The notes beneath the pieces are model-generated. The model saw only the letters and a list, made by a program, of their open reading frames with translations, ran no database searches and was not told the DNA's origin. From NCBI RefSeq assembly GCF_026151205.1, contig NC_087076.1, positions 23,492,828-23,556,827 of the forward strand: DNA of 64,000 nucleotides. Reading direction: 5' to 3'. The stretch comes from Bolinopsis microptera. Lineage: Eukaryota > Ctenophora > Tentaculata > Lobata > Bolinopsidae. Shown here piece by piece: positions 34,048 to 46,884 of the stretch. Position numbers and translations under genes: made by a program. Numbering within the stretch: the stretch's first letter is position 1; each line of letters starts with the position of its first letter.

Positions 34048-34760
34048 GGGGGGGGGGGGGGGGGGGGCCAACCATATTAAAGTATATTAAAATGTAGGAT
34101 TTTTCCCGATTTTGACCCGGGGATATACTTTAATATACTTTAATATACTTTAATATACTTTAATATATCCTTATCTCCTTGGAGGCCTACATCAAAAATT
34201 GTTGCCCAAAATAAGCTTGAAATGCAATCCTTAATCGATTCCAAAAAGTTCTTGAAAAAATATTGAAAACTGATGGAGTTATTTCAATTTTAATGAAGTC
34301 ATTTTGGCTAGTATTCCGAACCGAGATATTGTGTGCAATTTTCCCAATTTTGTTCATGGAGGTCTTTTTACTTAGTATCCACTATATTCAACAAACAATG
34401 AGTTATATCTTTCACATAGAGTCAGTCTCATTAAAAAATATTGAAATTTTATCGAATTTGGGCAAAAGCGAATTTGGGCAAAAGCGTATGCCCAAATATG
34501 GGCATATTTTTTAAAGCTCATAGCTCAGCCAATTTTTGACCAATCTGGATGGAAATTCATGTACTAGTCCTAAAACAGGCTTATCTTGCGAATCTGAGTG
34601 AAAAATATGGTTCCTCATGTAAATCTTAACGAAGAATATAAAACTTCTAATTGTAGGTATATTAAAGTATATTAAAATGTAGGATTTTTTCCGATTTTGA
34701 CCCGGGGATATACTTTAATATACTTTAATATGGTTGCCCCCCCCCCCCCCCCCCCCCCCC
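34048..34760. repeat. 713-bp element bracketed by G20 and C24, with terminal direct repeats
   Basis: G20 (34048-34067) is followed by ccaaccatattaaag. The right side ends ctttaatatggttg followed by C24 (34737-34760), so the outermost bases are inverted. Just inside, a block of about 65 bp containing gtaggattttt, ccgattttgacccgggg and tactttaata units occurs as a direct repeat at 34073-34138 and 34662-34727. The left copy has extra tactttaata units. No ORF is convincing. Confidence 0.7.
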
Positions 34761-35905
34761 AAGTTATTACATTAGCTTCCTTTAGGTGGGTAGCAATAAC
34801 GTGACCAGCCCCCTGTCACGTTTTGAGAGTTTACTAATCAACCTGGTTGCATGCAACATCGCCCCTTAAACTACCTCAACATTGACACCACTAAAACATA
34901 TCTTCACTCCACTATCCCCTGATGATGAAAACACGTTGTCTGAATCAAACAACCTGTTGTTTCACTTATATTAATCGAGTTTCCAGAACCTCCTCCAGTT
35001 TACTAAGAACTGTGTAAGTCAGTAATGGTTAATTTTCCGGTTTTAAATCCTAATTTTACAATCTTATTTATAAAAGGGTAAAAAACACTGCTTAACAAGC
35101 TTAATAACCATTTTCAATTATTTCTGTCACTCCTTGACGTACATTAATCAAGGAATTAAGATATGGTTTAACTCCATAGGTAAATATTGTGCTATACTAC
35201 AGCTTCAGTGACCAAGTTTATTGGTAAGATCCCAAGTCCTGATTAGATCTGTCGCTAAATGTCTGTCTAGTGTCTGCTGTTAAAATACATTATAACGTAA
35301 AACTTATTAGTCACAATTTTAATGTTGTAGTCAGCCTGATATAATAAATTGTGATAATTCCGAGTAACTTCGTTGTCATTTTATACCACTGTTCTAAAAT
35401 GTACAAAAAAGGAATTAACCAAAACTCAGAGCCCATCAAACTGCTCACCAGTGTCCACGGATCCGGACCGGCGGACCATGTGATTACACTACAGGTTATA
35501 TGTATAATTCCGCGAGCAGTTGACTGTTGAGTAATTCTTAAAAAGGAAGTTGATTAAACTTAAGCTTCCACCCCCCTGATGGGAACTCTTGAGCGTGCTT
35601 GAATTAAGATAATCAAAATTGCTTCTGCAGATGTAATGTGAGAGTTTATTTAATTAAAAGCAAAACTTGAGTTGAGTAAAGATGACGTCATGTACAATGT
35701 ACATTCTACATTGTATTTGTAAAGTGTGCACCCTCATTGTGTCAATTTCGCTGAATTTAATTATTATTGATTACCTTTACAATATTGTGTGGATGATGAG
35801 AAAGTGATCTGTTCAATCAGTGTTAAAAGACCTCGCATGATTACCATAAACATCAAACAATGAAATGATAATAAAATCCAAACAAAGTCTTCATACATTA
35901 TGTAT
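34761..35905. other. no gene seen
   Basis: A segment near 34916-34970 (cctgatgatgaaaacacgttgtctgaa) loosely resembles Penelope-element ends. Nothing else is supported before the satellite. Confidence 0.35.
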
Positions 35906-38900
35906 CCTGGTTATTTCAGCAACAATAATGTAAATTACTTATTGTTACCTTGATTAATATTCATGGTTATTTCAGCAACAATAATGTAAATTACTTGTTG
36001 TTACCTTGATTAATATTCATGGTTATTTCAGCAACAATAATGTAAATTACTTGTTGTTACCTTGATTAATATTCATGGTTATTTCAGCAACAATAATGTA
36101 AATTACTTGTTGTTACCTTGATTAATATTCATGGTTATTTCAGCAACAATAATGTAAATTACTTGTTGTTACCTTGATTAATATTCATGGTTATTTCAGC
36201 CACAATAATGTAAATTACTTGTTGTTACCTTGATTAATATTCATGGTTATTTCAGCAACAATAATGTAAATTACTTGTTGTTACCTTGATTAATATTCAT
36301 GGTTATTTCAGCCACAATAATGTAAATTACTTATTGTTACCTTGATTAATATTCATGGTTATTTCAGCCACAATAATGTAAATTACTTGTTGTTACCTTG
36401 ATTAATATTCATGGTTATTTCAGCAACAATAATGTAAATTACTTGTTGTTACCTTGATTAATATTCATGGTTATTTCAGCAACAAAAATGTAAATTACTT
36501 GTTGTTACCTTGATTAATATTCATGGTTATTTCAGCAACAATAATGTAAATTACTTGTTGTTACCTTGATTAATATTCATGGTTATTTCAGCTACAATAA
36601 TGTAAATTACTTGTTGTTACCTTGATTAATATTCATGGTTATTTCAGCCACAATAATGTAAATTACTTGTTGTTACCTTGATTAATATTCATGGTTATTT
36701 CAGCAACAATAATGTAAATTACTTGTTGTTACCTTGATTAATATTCATGGTTATTTCAGCCACAATAATGTAAATTACTTGTTGTTACCTTGATTAATAT
36801 TCATGGTTATTTCAGCAACAATAATGTAAATTACTTGTTGTTACCTTGATTAATATTCATGGTTATTTCAGCAACAAAAATGTAAATTACTTGTTGTTAC
36901 CTTGATTAATATTCATGGTTATTTCAGCAACAATAATGTAAATTACTTGTTGTTACCTTGATTAATATTCATGGTTATTTCAGCTACAATAATGTAAATT
37001 ACTTATTGTTATCTTGATTAATATTCATGGTTATTTCAGCAACAATAATGTAAATTACTTGTTGTTACCTTGATTAATATTCATGGTTATTTCAGTCACA
37101 ATAATGTAAATTACTTGTTGTTACCTTGATTAATATTCATGGTTATTTCAGCAACAATAATGTAGATTACTTGTTGTTACCTTGATTAATATTCATGGTT
37201 ATTTCAGCCACAATAATGTAAATTACTTGTTGTTACCTTGATTAATATTCATGGTTATTTCAGCAACAATAATGTAGATTACTTGTTGTTACCTTGATTA
37301 ATATTCATGGTTATTTCAGCCACAATAATGTAAACTACTTGTTGTTACCTTGATTAATATTCATGGTTATTTCAGCAACAATAATGTAAATTACTTGTTG
37401 TTACCTTGATTAATATTCATGGTTATTTCAGCAACAATAATGTAAATTACTTGTTGTTACCTTGATTAATATTCATGGTTATTTCAGCCACAATAATGTA
37501 AATTACTTGTTGTTACCTTGATTAATATTCATGGTTATTTCAGCAACAATAATGTAAATTACTTGTTGTTACCTTGATTAATATTCATGGTTATTTCAGC
37601 AACAATAATGTAAATTACTTGTTGTTACCTTGATTAATATTCATGGTTATTTCAGCAACAATAATGTAAATTACTTGTTGTTACCTTGATTAATATTCAT
37701 GGTTATTTCAGCAACAATAATGTAAATTACTTGTTGTTACCTTGATTAATATTCATGGTTATTTCAGCCACAATAATGTAAATTACTTGTTGTTACCTTG
37801 ATTAATATTCATGGTTATTTCAGCAACAATAATGTAAATTACTTGTTGTTACCTTGATTAATATTCATGGTTATTTCAGCCACAATAATGTAAATTACTT
37901 ATTGTTACCTTGATTAATATTCATGGTTATTTCAGCCACAATAATGTAAATTACTTGTTGTTACCTTGATTAATATTCATGGTTATTTCAGCAACAATAA
38001 TGTAAATTACTTGTTGTTACCTTGATTAATATTCATGGTTATTTCAGCAACAAAAATGTAAATTACTTGTTGTTACCTTGATTAATATTCATGGTTATTT
38101 CAGCAACAATAATGTAAATTACTTGTTGTTACCTTGATTAATATTCATGGTTATTTCAGCTACAATAATGTAAATTACTTGTTGTTACCTTGATTAATAT
38201 TCATGGTTATTTCAGCCACAATAATGTAAATTACTTGTTGTTACCTTGATTAATATTCATGGTTATTTCAGCAACAATAATGTAAATTACTTGTTGTTAC
38301 CTTGATTAATATTCATGGTTATTTCAGCCACAATAATGTAAATTACTTGTTGTTACCTTGATTAATATTCATGGTTATTTCAGCAACAATAATGTAAATT
38401 ACTTGTTGTTACCTTGATTAATATTCATGGTTATTTCAGCAACAAAAATGTAAATTACTTGTTGTTACCTTGATTAATATTCATGGTTATTTCAGCAACA
38501 ATAATGTAAATTACTTGTTGTTACCTTGATTAATATTCATGGTTATTTCAGCTACAATAATGTAAATTACTTATTGTTATCTTGATTAATATTCATGGTT
38601 ATTTCAGCAACAATAATGTAAATTACTTGTTGTTACCTTGATTAATATTCATGGTTATTTCAGTCACAATAATGTAAATTACTTGTTGTTACCTTGATTA
38701 ATATTCATGGTTATTTCAGCAACAATAATGTAGATTACTTGTTGTTACCTTGATTAATATTCATGGTTATTTCAGCCACAATAATGTAAATTACTTGTTG
38801 TTACCTTGATTAATATTCATGGTTATTTCAGCAACAATAATGTAAATTACTTGTTGTTACCTTGATTAATATTCATGGTTATTTCAGCAACAATAATGTA

Positions 38901-40768
38901 GATTACTTGTTGTTACCTTGATTAATATTCATGGTTATTTCAGCCACAATAATGTAAACTACTTGTTGTTACCTTGATTAATATTCATGGTTATTTCAGC
39001 AACAATAATGTAAATTACTTGTTGTTACCTTGATTAATATTCATGGTTATTTCAGCAACAATAATGTAAATTACTTGTTGTTACCTTGATTAATATTCAT
39101 GGTTATTTCAGCCACAATAATGTAAATTACTTGTTGTTACCTTGATTAATATTCATGGTTATTTCAGCAACAATAATGTAAATTACTTGTTGTTACCTTG
39201 ATTAATATTCATGGTTATTTCAGCAACAATAATGTAAATTACTTGTTGTTACCTTGATTAATATTCATGGTTATTTCAGCAACAATAATGTAAATTACTT
39301 GTTGTTACCTTGATTAATATTCATGGTTATTTCAGCAACAATAATGTAGATTACTTGTTGTTACCTTGATTAATATTCATGGTTATTTCAGCCACAATAA
39401 TGTAAATTACTTGTTGTTACCTTGATTAATATTCATGGTTATTTCAGCAACAATAATGTAGATTACTTGTTGTTACCTTGATTAATATTCATGGTTATTT
39501 TAGCCACAATAATGTAAATTACTTGTTGTTACCTTGATTAATATTCATGGTTATTTCAGCAACAATAATGTAAATTACTTGTTGTTACCTTGATTAATAT
39601 TCATGGTTATTTCAGCAACAATAATGTAAATTACTTGTTGTTACCTTGATTAATATTCATGGTTATTTCAGCCACAATAATGTAAATTACTTTTTGTTAC
39701 CTTGATTAATATTCATGGTTATTTCAGCCACAATAATGTAAATTACTTGTTGTTACCTTGATTAATATTCATGGTTATTTCAGCCACAATAATGTAAATT
39801 ACTTGTTGTTACCTTGCTTAATATTCATGGTTATTTCAGCAACAATAATGTAAATTACTTGTTGTTACCTTGATTAATATTCATGGTTATTTCAGCAACA
39901 ATAATGTAAATTACTTGTTGTTACCTTGATTAATATTCATGGTTATTTCAGCAACAATAATGTAAATTACTTGTTGTTACCTTGATTAATATTCATGGTT
40001 ATTTCAGCAACAATAATGTAAATTACTTGTTGTTACCTTGATTAATATTCATGGTTATTTCAGCAACAATTATGTAAATTACTTGTTGTTACCTTGATTA
40101 ATATTCATGGTTATTTCAGCAACAATAATGTAAATTACTTGTTGTTACCTTGATTAATATTCATGGTTATTTCAGCAACAATAATGTAAATTACTTGTTG
40201 TTACCTTGATTAATATTCATGGTTATTTCAGCAACAATAATGTAAATTACTTGTTGTTACCTTGATTAATATTCATGGTTATTTCAGCAACAATAATGTA
40301 AATTACTTGTTGTTACCTTGATTAATATTCATGGTTATTTCAGCAACAATAATGTAAATTACTTGTTGTTACCTTGATTAATATTCATGGTTATTTCAGC
40401 CACAATAATGTAAATTACTTGTTGTTACCTTGCTTAATATTCATGGTTATTTCAGCCACAATAATGTAAATTACTTGTTGTTACCTTGCTTAATATTCAT
40501 GGTTATTTCAGCCACAATAATGTAAATTACTTGTTGTTACCTTGATTAATATTCATGGTTATTTCAGCCACAATAATGTAAATTACTTATTGTTACCTTG
40601 ATTAATATTCATGGTTATTTCAGCAACAATAATGTAAATTACTTGTTGTTACCTTGATTAATATTCATGGTTATTTCAGCAACAATAATGTAAATTACTT
40701 GTTGTTACCTTGATTAATATTCATGGTTATTTCAGCACAATAATGTAAATTACTTGTTGTTACCTTGC
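35906..40768 (+). repeat. satellite array, 56-bp unit, about 87 copies, with higher-order structure
   Basis: The unit contains TTGATTAATATTCATGG, TTATTTCAG, acaataatgtaaattactt and gttgttacc. The period is exactly 56. Units differ mainly at the base after TTTCAGc (A, C or T) and at a few scattered sites. Rare variants recur at fixed distances: aacaaaaatg at 36481, 36873, 38049 and 38441 (392 = 7 units; 1568 = 28 units), ttatcttg at 37009 and 38577, ttcagtcaca at 37091 and 38659. The array therefore contains a 28-unit duplication with one later single-unit insertion (the third repetition spans 29 units). Each unit has a 3' splice-site-like TTATTTCAG on + and AAGGTAACA, donor-like, on -. Confidence 0.97.
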
Positions 40769-41209
40769 CCGGTTCCCTCCAAAATCTGGGTTGATCATAA
40801 TTGGGGCGGATGATGTAGTCACGAGATCTCCCTTATTTTGATAGTGAATCACAATATAAACGATAAGATAAAGTTGTTAACAATTTATTTAAGTTATCAA
40901 TATTTGCATTCTATTCACATAATATACATATTTACATAATCTGATAGAAACGATCTGTCATAATAAAAATGTCAACTCAATATAAAAGTTATTGGGTGCT
41001 TCATGGTCTTTTGTATCAATCCAACGAAAACTTCTCTTCTGATCTCTATACTTCTTTATAGCTTACACTCATATTATTTTACACAAACCACTAGAAATTC
41101 TGTGATCAGGGGTGTGATCCCCCCCGGCCCGCCCCCTGCTTCCTACACCCCTGACTGTGATCTCTAAGGTTTTAAAACCATAATGGTCTATTCTTGCTCA
41201 GACAGTTGA
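40769..41209. other. 3' flank of the coiled-coil gene
   Basis: No ORF. It would contain the 3' UTR of the gene at 41210-43466; no poly-A signal stands out. Confidence 0.35.
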
Positions 41210-43466
41210 TTATTTTGGCTGTAGAAAAGTTGTGAATTCATCCAAAGCACCGGCAAGTTTAGATAATTTAGCGTCATTTTCCTTCTTCATTTGCTGTGAC
41301 TGATGAATTATAAGTCTCATCTCCTGCTCCAATGTCGCTACTTCTTCTTTGTAACTCTTCTCTCTTAGAACTGAGCTCTGCGCGTTCTTCTCTGCGTCTT
41401 CCTCCTGAAATAATATGTACAGTATACAGTTACTGTTACAGTTACATAAATCATGAATTAGAAAATTAATCACAAACATGCGTATACAATTATATTGATA
41501 TCCAATAACCATATTATGGTGAGTAGTGAGCTACCTGTCGCTTCAGTTCCAGCTCATGTTTATCCTCCAACACTTTGATCTCCTCCTCTAACCTTGTTAT
41601 CTTCTCCTTCTCCTCCTCAATACTCCTCCTCCACCTCCCCTCCTGCTCGGTGTGGCGCTCCTTCATCTCCTCTGTTGCTCTGACAGGTAATATTATGTCA
41701 TGTTAAACATTACGTCAATATTTCTGACACATAATGGCACAATCTTACTGAATAGTTAACGATTATCGTGCCCCCTGCGGCCGGCCCCCCTTATGATAAT
41801 GTGCCCCCTACCCCCCCCCCTCTCATTATTATGTGCCCCCCTGCCCTCATGATTATGTGTGCGGTATTATTTTAGGCTGTAACCTTTTTAGTCCAATGGA
41901 ATAAACCTAGCATGCCTTGGTTGCAGCATCGCTTCACTTATAAGTGCATATAGAGATATAGGGCCCGATGTAATTGCTATGAACAGTTTACTGGTCAACT
42001 GGTGTTTCGGTGTCCCTAATTTTGTTTACACTCGGTCACTTGTCAAGGCATGAAAGGTCATTCGGCGAATTTTCTTTGAAATAAAATGATGTATTGTAAA
42101 CATTTTGAAAGTTTATTGATTAAAAAAGATTATCTTCACGGTATGATAACTTACTTCTCCACAGTTTCAAAGACAGTTATCTTGTCTTCCCATTGCTGTT
42201 TTAAGTCTTTGTACTTTCTTTTAACTCGATCACTCTAAAATAAAGTACAATTAAGTGAGAATGTTTTTACATAATGTTTTCCATGTTTTTGCCTCACAGG
42301 GGATATTGTGGTATTTTCTAAATATAACTAATAACTGTAATACATTGATGTAAAGTTTATTTGAATTTTGAAATTAAAAAAATGTCATTGGTTTGAGTTA
42401 GAGGGCGTTAAGTAAAAACTAACCCTCCCCTGTAAACCGGAATTTCTAAAAAACCCTTCCCCCCCTTCTCCCCCCTGAAAAACATGCAGAGCCCCGCCTC
42501 GAACTAATGTCAAATTATTATTATTCTAGAGTGTAAAAAAGGAAAGTTTTGATAACGTATCAACGACCATCCCCCCCCCCCCCCCCCCCCCCCCCCACCC
42601 CCCCCACCCCCACCCCCCCCCCCCCCCGTAAATCAACCGTAAGCAATTGTAAACCCCCCTCCCCCCTCGGCTGAATACTTAATATTGTGAACCGACCCCT
42701 AGGAGTGGAAAGCAGACAAATAATCCCATCGAAGAAGAAAAACATTCCCAAATTCTCCTTAGATAATCCAAGATGTCCCAGTAATATTTTTCAATTAAAT
42801 CCCCAAGTGTAATAAGCCCAATGTTTTTCTTACCCTCCTACCATTCTGTCTGGGCTAGGTTGTATACCATCGTCAAATCTCAGACCTAACTCACATGGAC
42901 GCTCCATCGATAATAGAACCAGACGAAGGAATAACTATTTTAAAGCTGAGCAGAGAATCTTTTGAAGAAGTTAAATATTTTAAAGATCAAAAGATAAAAA
43001 GTTTTATTTTTTCAAGGTCATACTAGACAAAGCGGTCTGTAGTTTCAACAACAAAAAAAAAACATCCATAATCGTAACTCGGATATCTTACTTTATAAGG
43101 AAACAATACTTTTGTCCAACGGCTCTCGACAAAGCTGTTGCAGGGATTGGAATCCATCATGCCAGTTACTGGTACTTTTGGGCTCTTTGGTAGCAACTTC
43201 ACAGTCAGGTCATTTAATCTGACGAAAATTACCATAAGAATATTAATAAGGTGTATACATCTCATCAGTCATGCTGCTCTAAGATTTCACTGCGATCAAC
43301 AAACAGGCCGAGCAAAAAATGTTAAAATGATGTTTAAAAAGTTGTGAAGTTGTACACAGTGTACGAACCTTTGAATTGACCATACGTCCGGAATTTCCTC
43401 CTGGACACCAAATCGCGGCGAGTCTTGCCAACAAATCCCCACCTTAGTAAGAGACATGATGTCCAT
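41210..43466 (-). CDS. five-exon host gene for a small coiled-coil protein (about 214 aa)
   Basis: The minus-strand exons are 43466-43369, 43218-43092, 42234-42155, 41679-41535 and 41404-41210. All four introns are GT...AG with good acceptors (ttttcgtcag, ttattttag, cctgtcag, tatttcag), and the codon phases match at every join (2, 0, 2, 0). The protein begins MDIMSLTKVGICWQDSPRF; a second ATG lies three codons in, and a stop precedes the first. It has a non-coiled N-terminal region of about 75 residues (WSIQRLNDLTVKLLPKSPKV, VESRWTKVLFPYK), then about 110 residues of strongly charged heptad-like helix (KYKDLKQQWEDKI, EEEKEKITRLEEEIKVLE, LEQEMRLIIHQSQQMKKEND), and ends LDEFTTFLQPK. I do not recognise the family. 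The shape would suit a cytoskeletal or ciliary adaptor, but that is a guess. Confidence 0.75.
42571..42627. repeat. poly-C-rich simple repeat in an intron
   Basis: Nearly pure C over 57 bases, starting with C26. It lies in the second intron of the coiled-coil gene, and its flank (gtgaaccgacccctagg, about 42687-42703) resembles the ends of the poly-C/poly-G MITE-like elements. Confidence 0.6.
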
Positions 43467-44218
43467 GATACATTAGTTTGAAATTTAATATTAGCAGTGT
43501 CCCCTACAAGTAACTATTTATAAAAATAGGAACTGTACTTACAGTTCTCTTTATATAATCATTTAAATAAATTGGCAGACCACTATTGTATGAAGTAACT
43601 CCGAACAGTGAAAACATCCCATATCATCTAAACATATATACATTTCGTACACAACAATACAGATCAAAAGCGAACCGAAAAGCTCACATCATAATAACTT
43701 TATAAAACTAATGCGTAAAACCTTCACTAAATGGATGGTAGTATATTATATTCATCGGAAATTATCAAGAATTTTAACAAACAATGTATATTGTAAAACA
43801 AGGTAAACGCTCCAGCAATGAGCCTAGTCAGTTAACCTTATAAAATTTTAATCAAACCAGGCCAAGGAATGTATAAAACCCAAAGAAAAAATAAAATCAT
43901 ACATTTTAAAGGTCAGTCCTTTCAAGCTAAAGATACTTGAATGACCAAATCAATCTGGAAGCCCGTTTGGGTGCCTTCATATAAACCAACCAAGGGGGTA
44001 AGCAGAGTCTCTCATAGTCCTTTAGTAATGCCTGTGCCTGAAAAAAAACCAATTACAATCGATAATTTTTGCCGCTAGCGTGGAGGGCGTGAGCAACATG
44101 CGAGCGAGACAACAAACTTCAATAAACAGAGCCCAAAAACACAAAAGGCCTTCTCTCTATAGATTAGTATGTCAATAAGTAAACAGAAAGTAAACAAAGA
44201 GAGTAAATCGTAACTTAC

Positions 44219-44273
44219 TCGGAATACTCCCATGAACGTGAGTTTGAGGAGGTGCCGTCCCCCTGCTCTCCAT
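44219..44273 (-). CDS. possible first coding exon (low support)
   Basis: An ATG opens MESRGTAPPQTHVHGSIP and the frame meets a good donor (CCGA then GTAAGTTA). No matching next exon was established; it might belong to an alternative 5' end of the neighbouring gene. The plus-strand ORF 44324-44542 faces away from it, but shows no family likeness. Confidence 0.2.
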
Positions 44274-45658
44274 GGTCTAGCAGCTAAAGTTGCTCCTATC
44301 TCGATTCAAAACCGCGACTCTCCATGCCAGACCCGCGAGAAATGTCCTGGAATCCGACTGTCAAATACAAAAGAGTTATTTTAAATGCTCACTTTCAAAA
44401 AATGTTGAAAGGAAATCAATTAAAAAACTTTTATATGCAGGATCAACTTAAAACTGATAAACTTAAATTGAGAGTTAACAGTGTTCAATCAAATGAAAAT
44501 TTTTGTTTTAAAACCCTGCACTGTTGTCATCATCACAAATGACGAAAGCATAGGCACCCCACTGGTATGACACGTAAGAGATCTTTGGAGTGAGTTACTG
44601 AACTTTATTACGTAAACCAATATTAGGACAATCCCTCGCAATCATTCTAAAAAACGGTGATCCCAAGAGGCGTTCTGGTTGTACAAATTGGAGTTCACAG
44701 TTCCATGGATATCGTATCAATGAGAGATCGATGTGATGTGATTCTCATTCGGGCTTATCACATGATATTTCCATTTCTTTGCAACGGATACAATAAACCA
44801 ATCTACCCATCGACAGATTATGAAACGTTACGTGAAAGTAGTGCTTAAAAAGCACATTGTGCGAGCCTTTGGACACAATTTTGTCATTGCGCCCAACATC
44901 TTTGTTCTTTAAAAACCGTCCATTTTTACAGCCACGAATTTATTTTTTTTCTATTCAATGGAATCAGAGTTTTCTTGTACTAAAAAATATCTTTTAAGAG
45001 TTTAAACAATGAATTCAACAAGCTTTATCTGGGATTCTGATCTTGGAAGCAGCGTTTATTTATCAACTACACAAGTCGTCCAGAGTCCAAAAAGTTTGGG
45101 CACAACGATGCGTTGCACGAAATCAGATTGTGAACAACACAGAGAATTGAGTCGATTGAATCATACCTCGTTACAAATTTTAGATACATTCAAATGAACG
45201 ATAAGGTAGTCTGCACCCATTAGGTTCACAAACAATGTGTTACAGTACATAGTACCGGTGTAGAAGTGCAGTTAGCGCGGAGCCCAGCGGCGCTGGAGCG
45301 CACCTGGACTGTTACCATCCATTCCCATGCTCTCCAAGACCATGGTCCTATTTACCGCCTCCTGATAAATTTAAGTTAAGTTAACATGTGTTAAACTGCT
45401 CGGTCAAACATACTACTTGAAGTTTGGCCTGTAGCTGTTTTTCTTACATGTCGTTCCATTGAATAGTACCGCTTTAGTTCCGTACCTATTGAATGGTGTT
45501 AATAAACAATTCCGGACATATTCATTGCCCAGTTACTATAATGAAAAACAACAAAGAATTATATACAAATTACAAGAATGGACAAGACAAGTAAAACCTG
45601 AACAGAGAGAAAACAGCAAGCTGTTCATGTAGTCATCAGTTAAACTTCTTCCTCTCAC

Positions 45659-46300
45659 CCGAGTAGCTGGTCGTTCCAGACTTTCAATGATCTGAAAAGT
45701 GAAGTGATTTATTCACTGCATACCACCAGACAACATTATAATTGTTACATCTCTCTATGATAAATATTTAAGGCCCGTCTGAATTAAATCAACGAAAGCA
45801 AGGGCTAGTAATATAGTAATATGGGTAATAACTACAGGCCTATTTGATTAACAGTTTGTGGTTTCCCACAAAAAATTCCTGTACGATGAAAAATAACCTG
45901 CTGAATTTTCTTCCAGTAAGTAGAGAGCTATCACATTGTCGTTCGTGTTCAGATTTAAAAAGCATCGATCCTTCTCTACCTGAACCTTCATATACATTCT
46001 CTGAGACCTAAAAATAAATTATGTCTTGAGAAAGTTAATTATCACAACGTTTTTCGACTCCCCGAATTATATTCAGCTTTGCTGAACACATAATTTCTTG
46101 GCAACCAAAAAAAAATCCCCCCCCCCCTTGTCTCCAAATCTCAATTATCAAAGAATGACATGTAATGAGAGAAGCAGGTCCACTTACCTCTCACTATGGC
46201 TAGAGTAATCTGTTTCCACTTTGGTCTTCATCCTTTCGAGTACACGGTCTTTCTCATAAAGTATGGTCTCGGAGATCCCTTGCTGCTGCAGCTGCCTGTT
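45659..46300 (-). CDS. candidate coiled-coil exons of an unidentified gene (partial)
   Basis: The minus-strand pieces with splice-like borders are: about 46300-46188 (ISETILYEKDRVLERMKTKV, then donor gtaagt); about 46007-45925 after acceptor tatttttag, in matching phase (SQRMYMKVQVEKDRCFLNL); and 45691-45659 (IIESLERPATR, between acceptor cttttcag and donor gtgagagg). The first join has consistent phase; the second does not fit simply. Charged helical content resembles the gene to the left, so this may be a separate cytoskeletal-type gene or upstream exons of a decayed copy. Confidence 0.3.
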
Positions 46301-46830
46301 CTATTTTCGAGCCGCTGTTCGTTAGCATTCTGAAGATGGATTATGGGGTAATAAAGTAGTGGGTTGGCAGTTGAACCTAATCTATCGAATCTAATCACAT
46401 TAACGTGCAAATCTAATAGAGACGCATTACAAACAATAGTTTTTGTTAGTGTTAGTAAAGGTCATGAAATTCTGGCAAATATAACAGAAAATATTTGACC
46501 CTTGTCCCCGTCGCTGAAGGATCTACGCGTTATTCTTCTGTTTTCAGTTCACCCTCTTGCAGGGGTGGGGGGGTGGGGGGGGACATCCTCCTTCGGTACT
46601 CCATTTATTTGCCTTAATTGTGTTCACCTGAAAAAATTAAACCTTGCATTTTCGAATTCCAAACTAGACACATCGCCAATAAATATAAGCCGTGTCCATG
46701 ATATTAATCACAATACTTGTAAGCCAAGGGACTTCCAAAATGCAGGTATTCAACAAGTAAGACCAACCTTAAGACTTGCTCTCGCGGGAGTCTCGAGAGC
46801 AGCTTCATAAGATTGTTGCTTTAGTATCAG

Positions 46831-46884
46831 ACATGTTCTATCTCATTCACTCTCTTCTCTACTTCCTTCCACTTCCTGAACCAT
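46831..46884 (-). CDS. candidate exon (coiled-coil fragment)
   Basis: After the acceptor atttctcag the frame reads WFRKWKEVEKRVNEIEHV before stops. It is heptad-like and charged. No convincing donor. Confidence 0.2.

Noticed and set aside
34916-34970. Hammerhead-like CTGATGATG string
   Set aside because: The GAAA part and both stems are missing or degenerate.
35906-40768. Regular repeats with short variable positions, CRISPR-like at first sight
   Set aside because: There are no spacers: units are directly contiguous at 56 bp and differ by point changes, in a eukaryotic genome.
42895-43026. Plus-strand ORF MDAPSIIEPDEGITILKLSR...
   Set aside because: About 43 codons, inside an intron of the minus-strand gene, without supporting splice partners; the lysine-rich composition follows local AT content.
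45009-45197. 62-codon plus-strand ORF (MNSTSFIWDSDLGSSV...)
   Set aside because: It looks protein-like but has no neighbouring exons or similarity I can name; not enough to call a gene.
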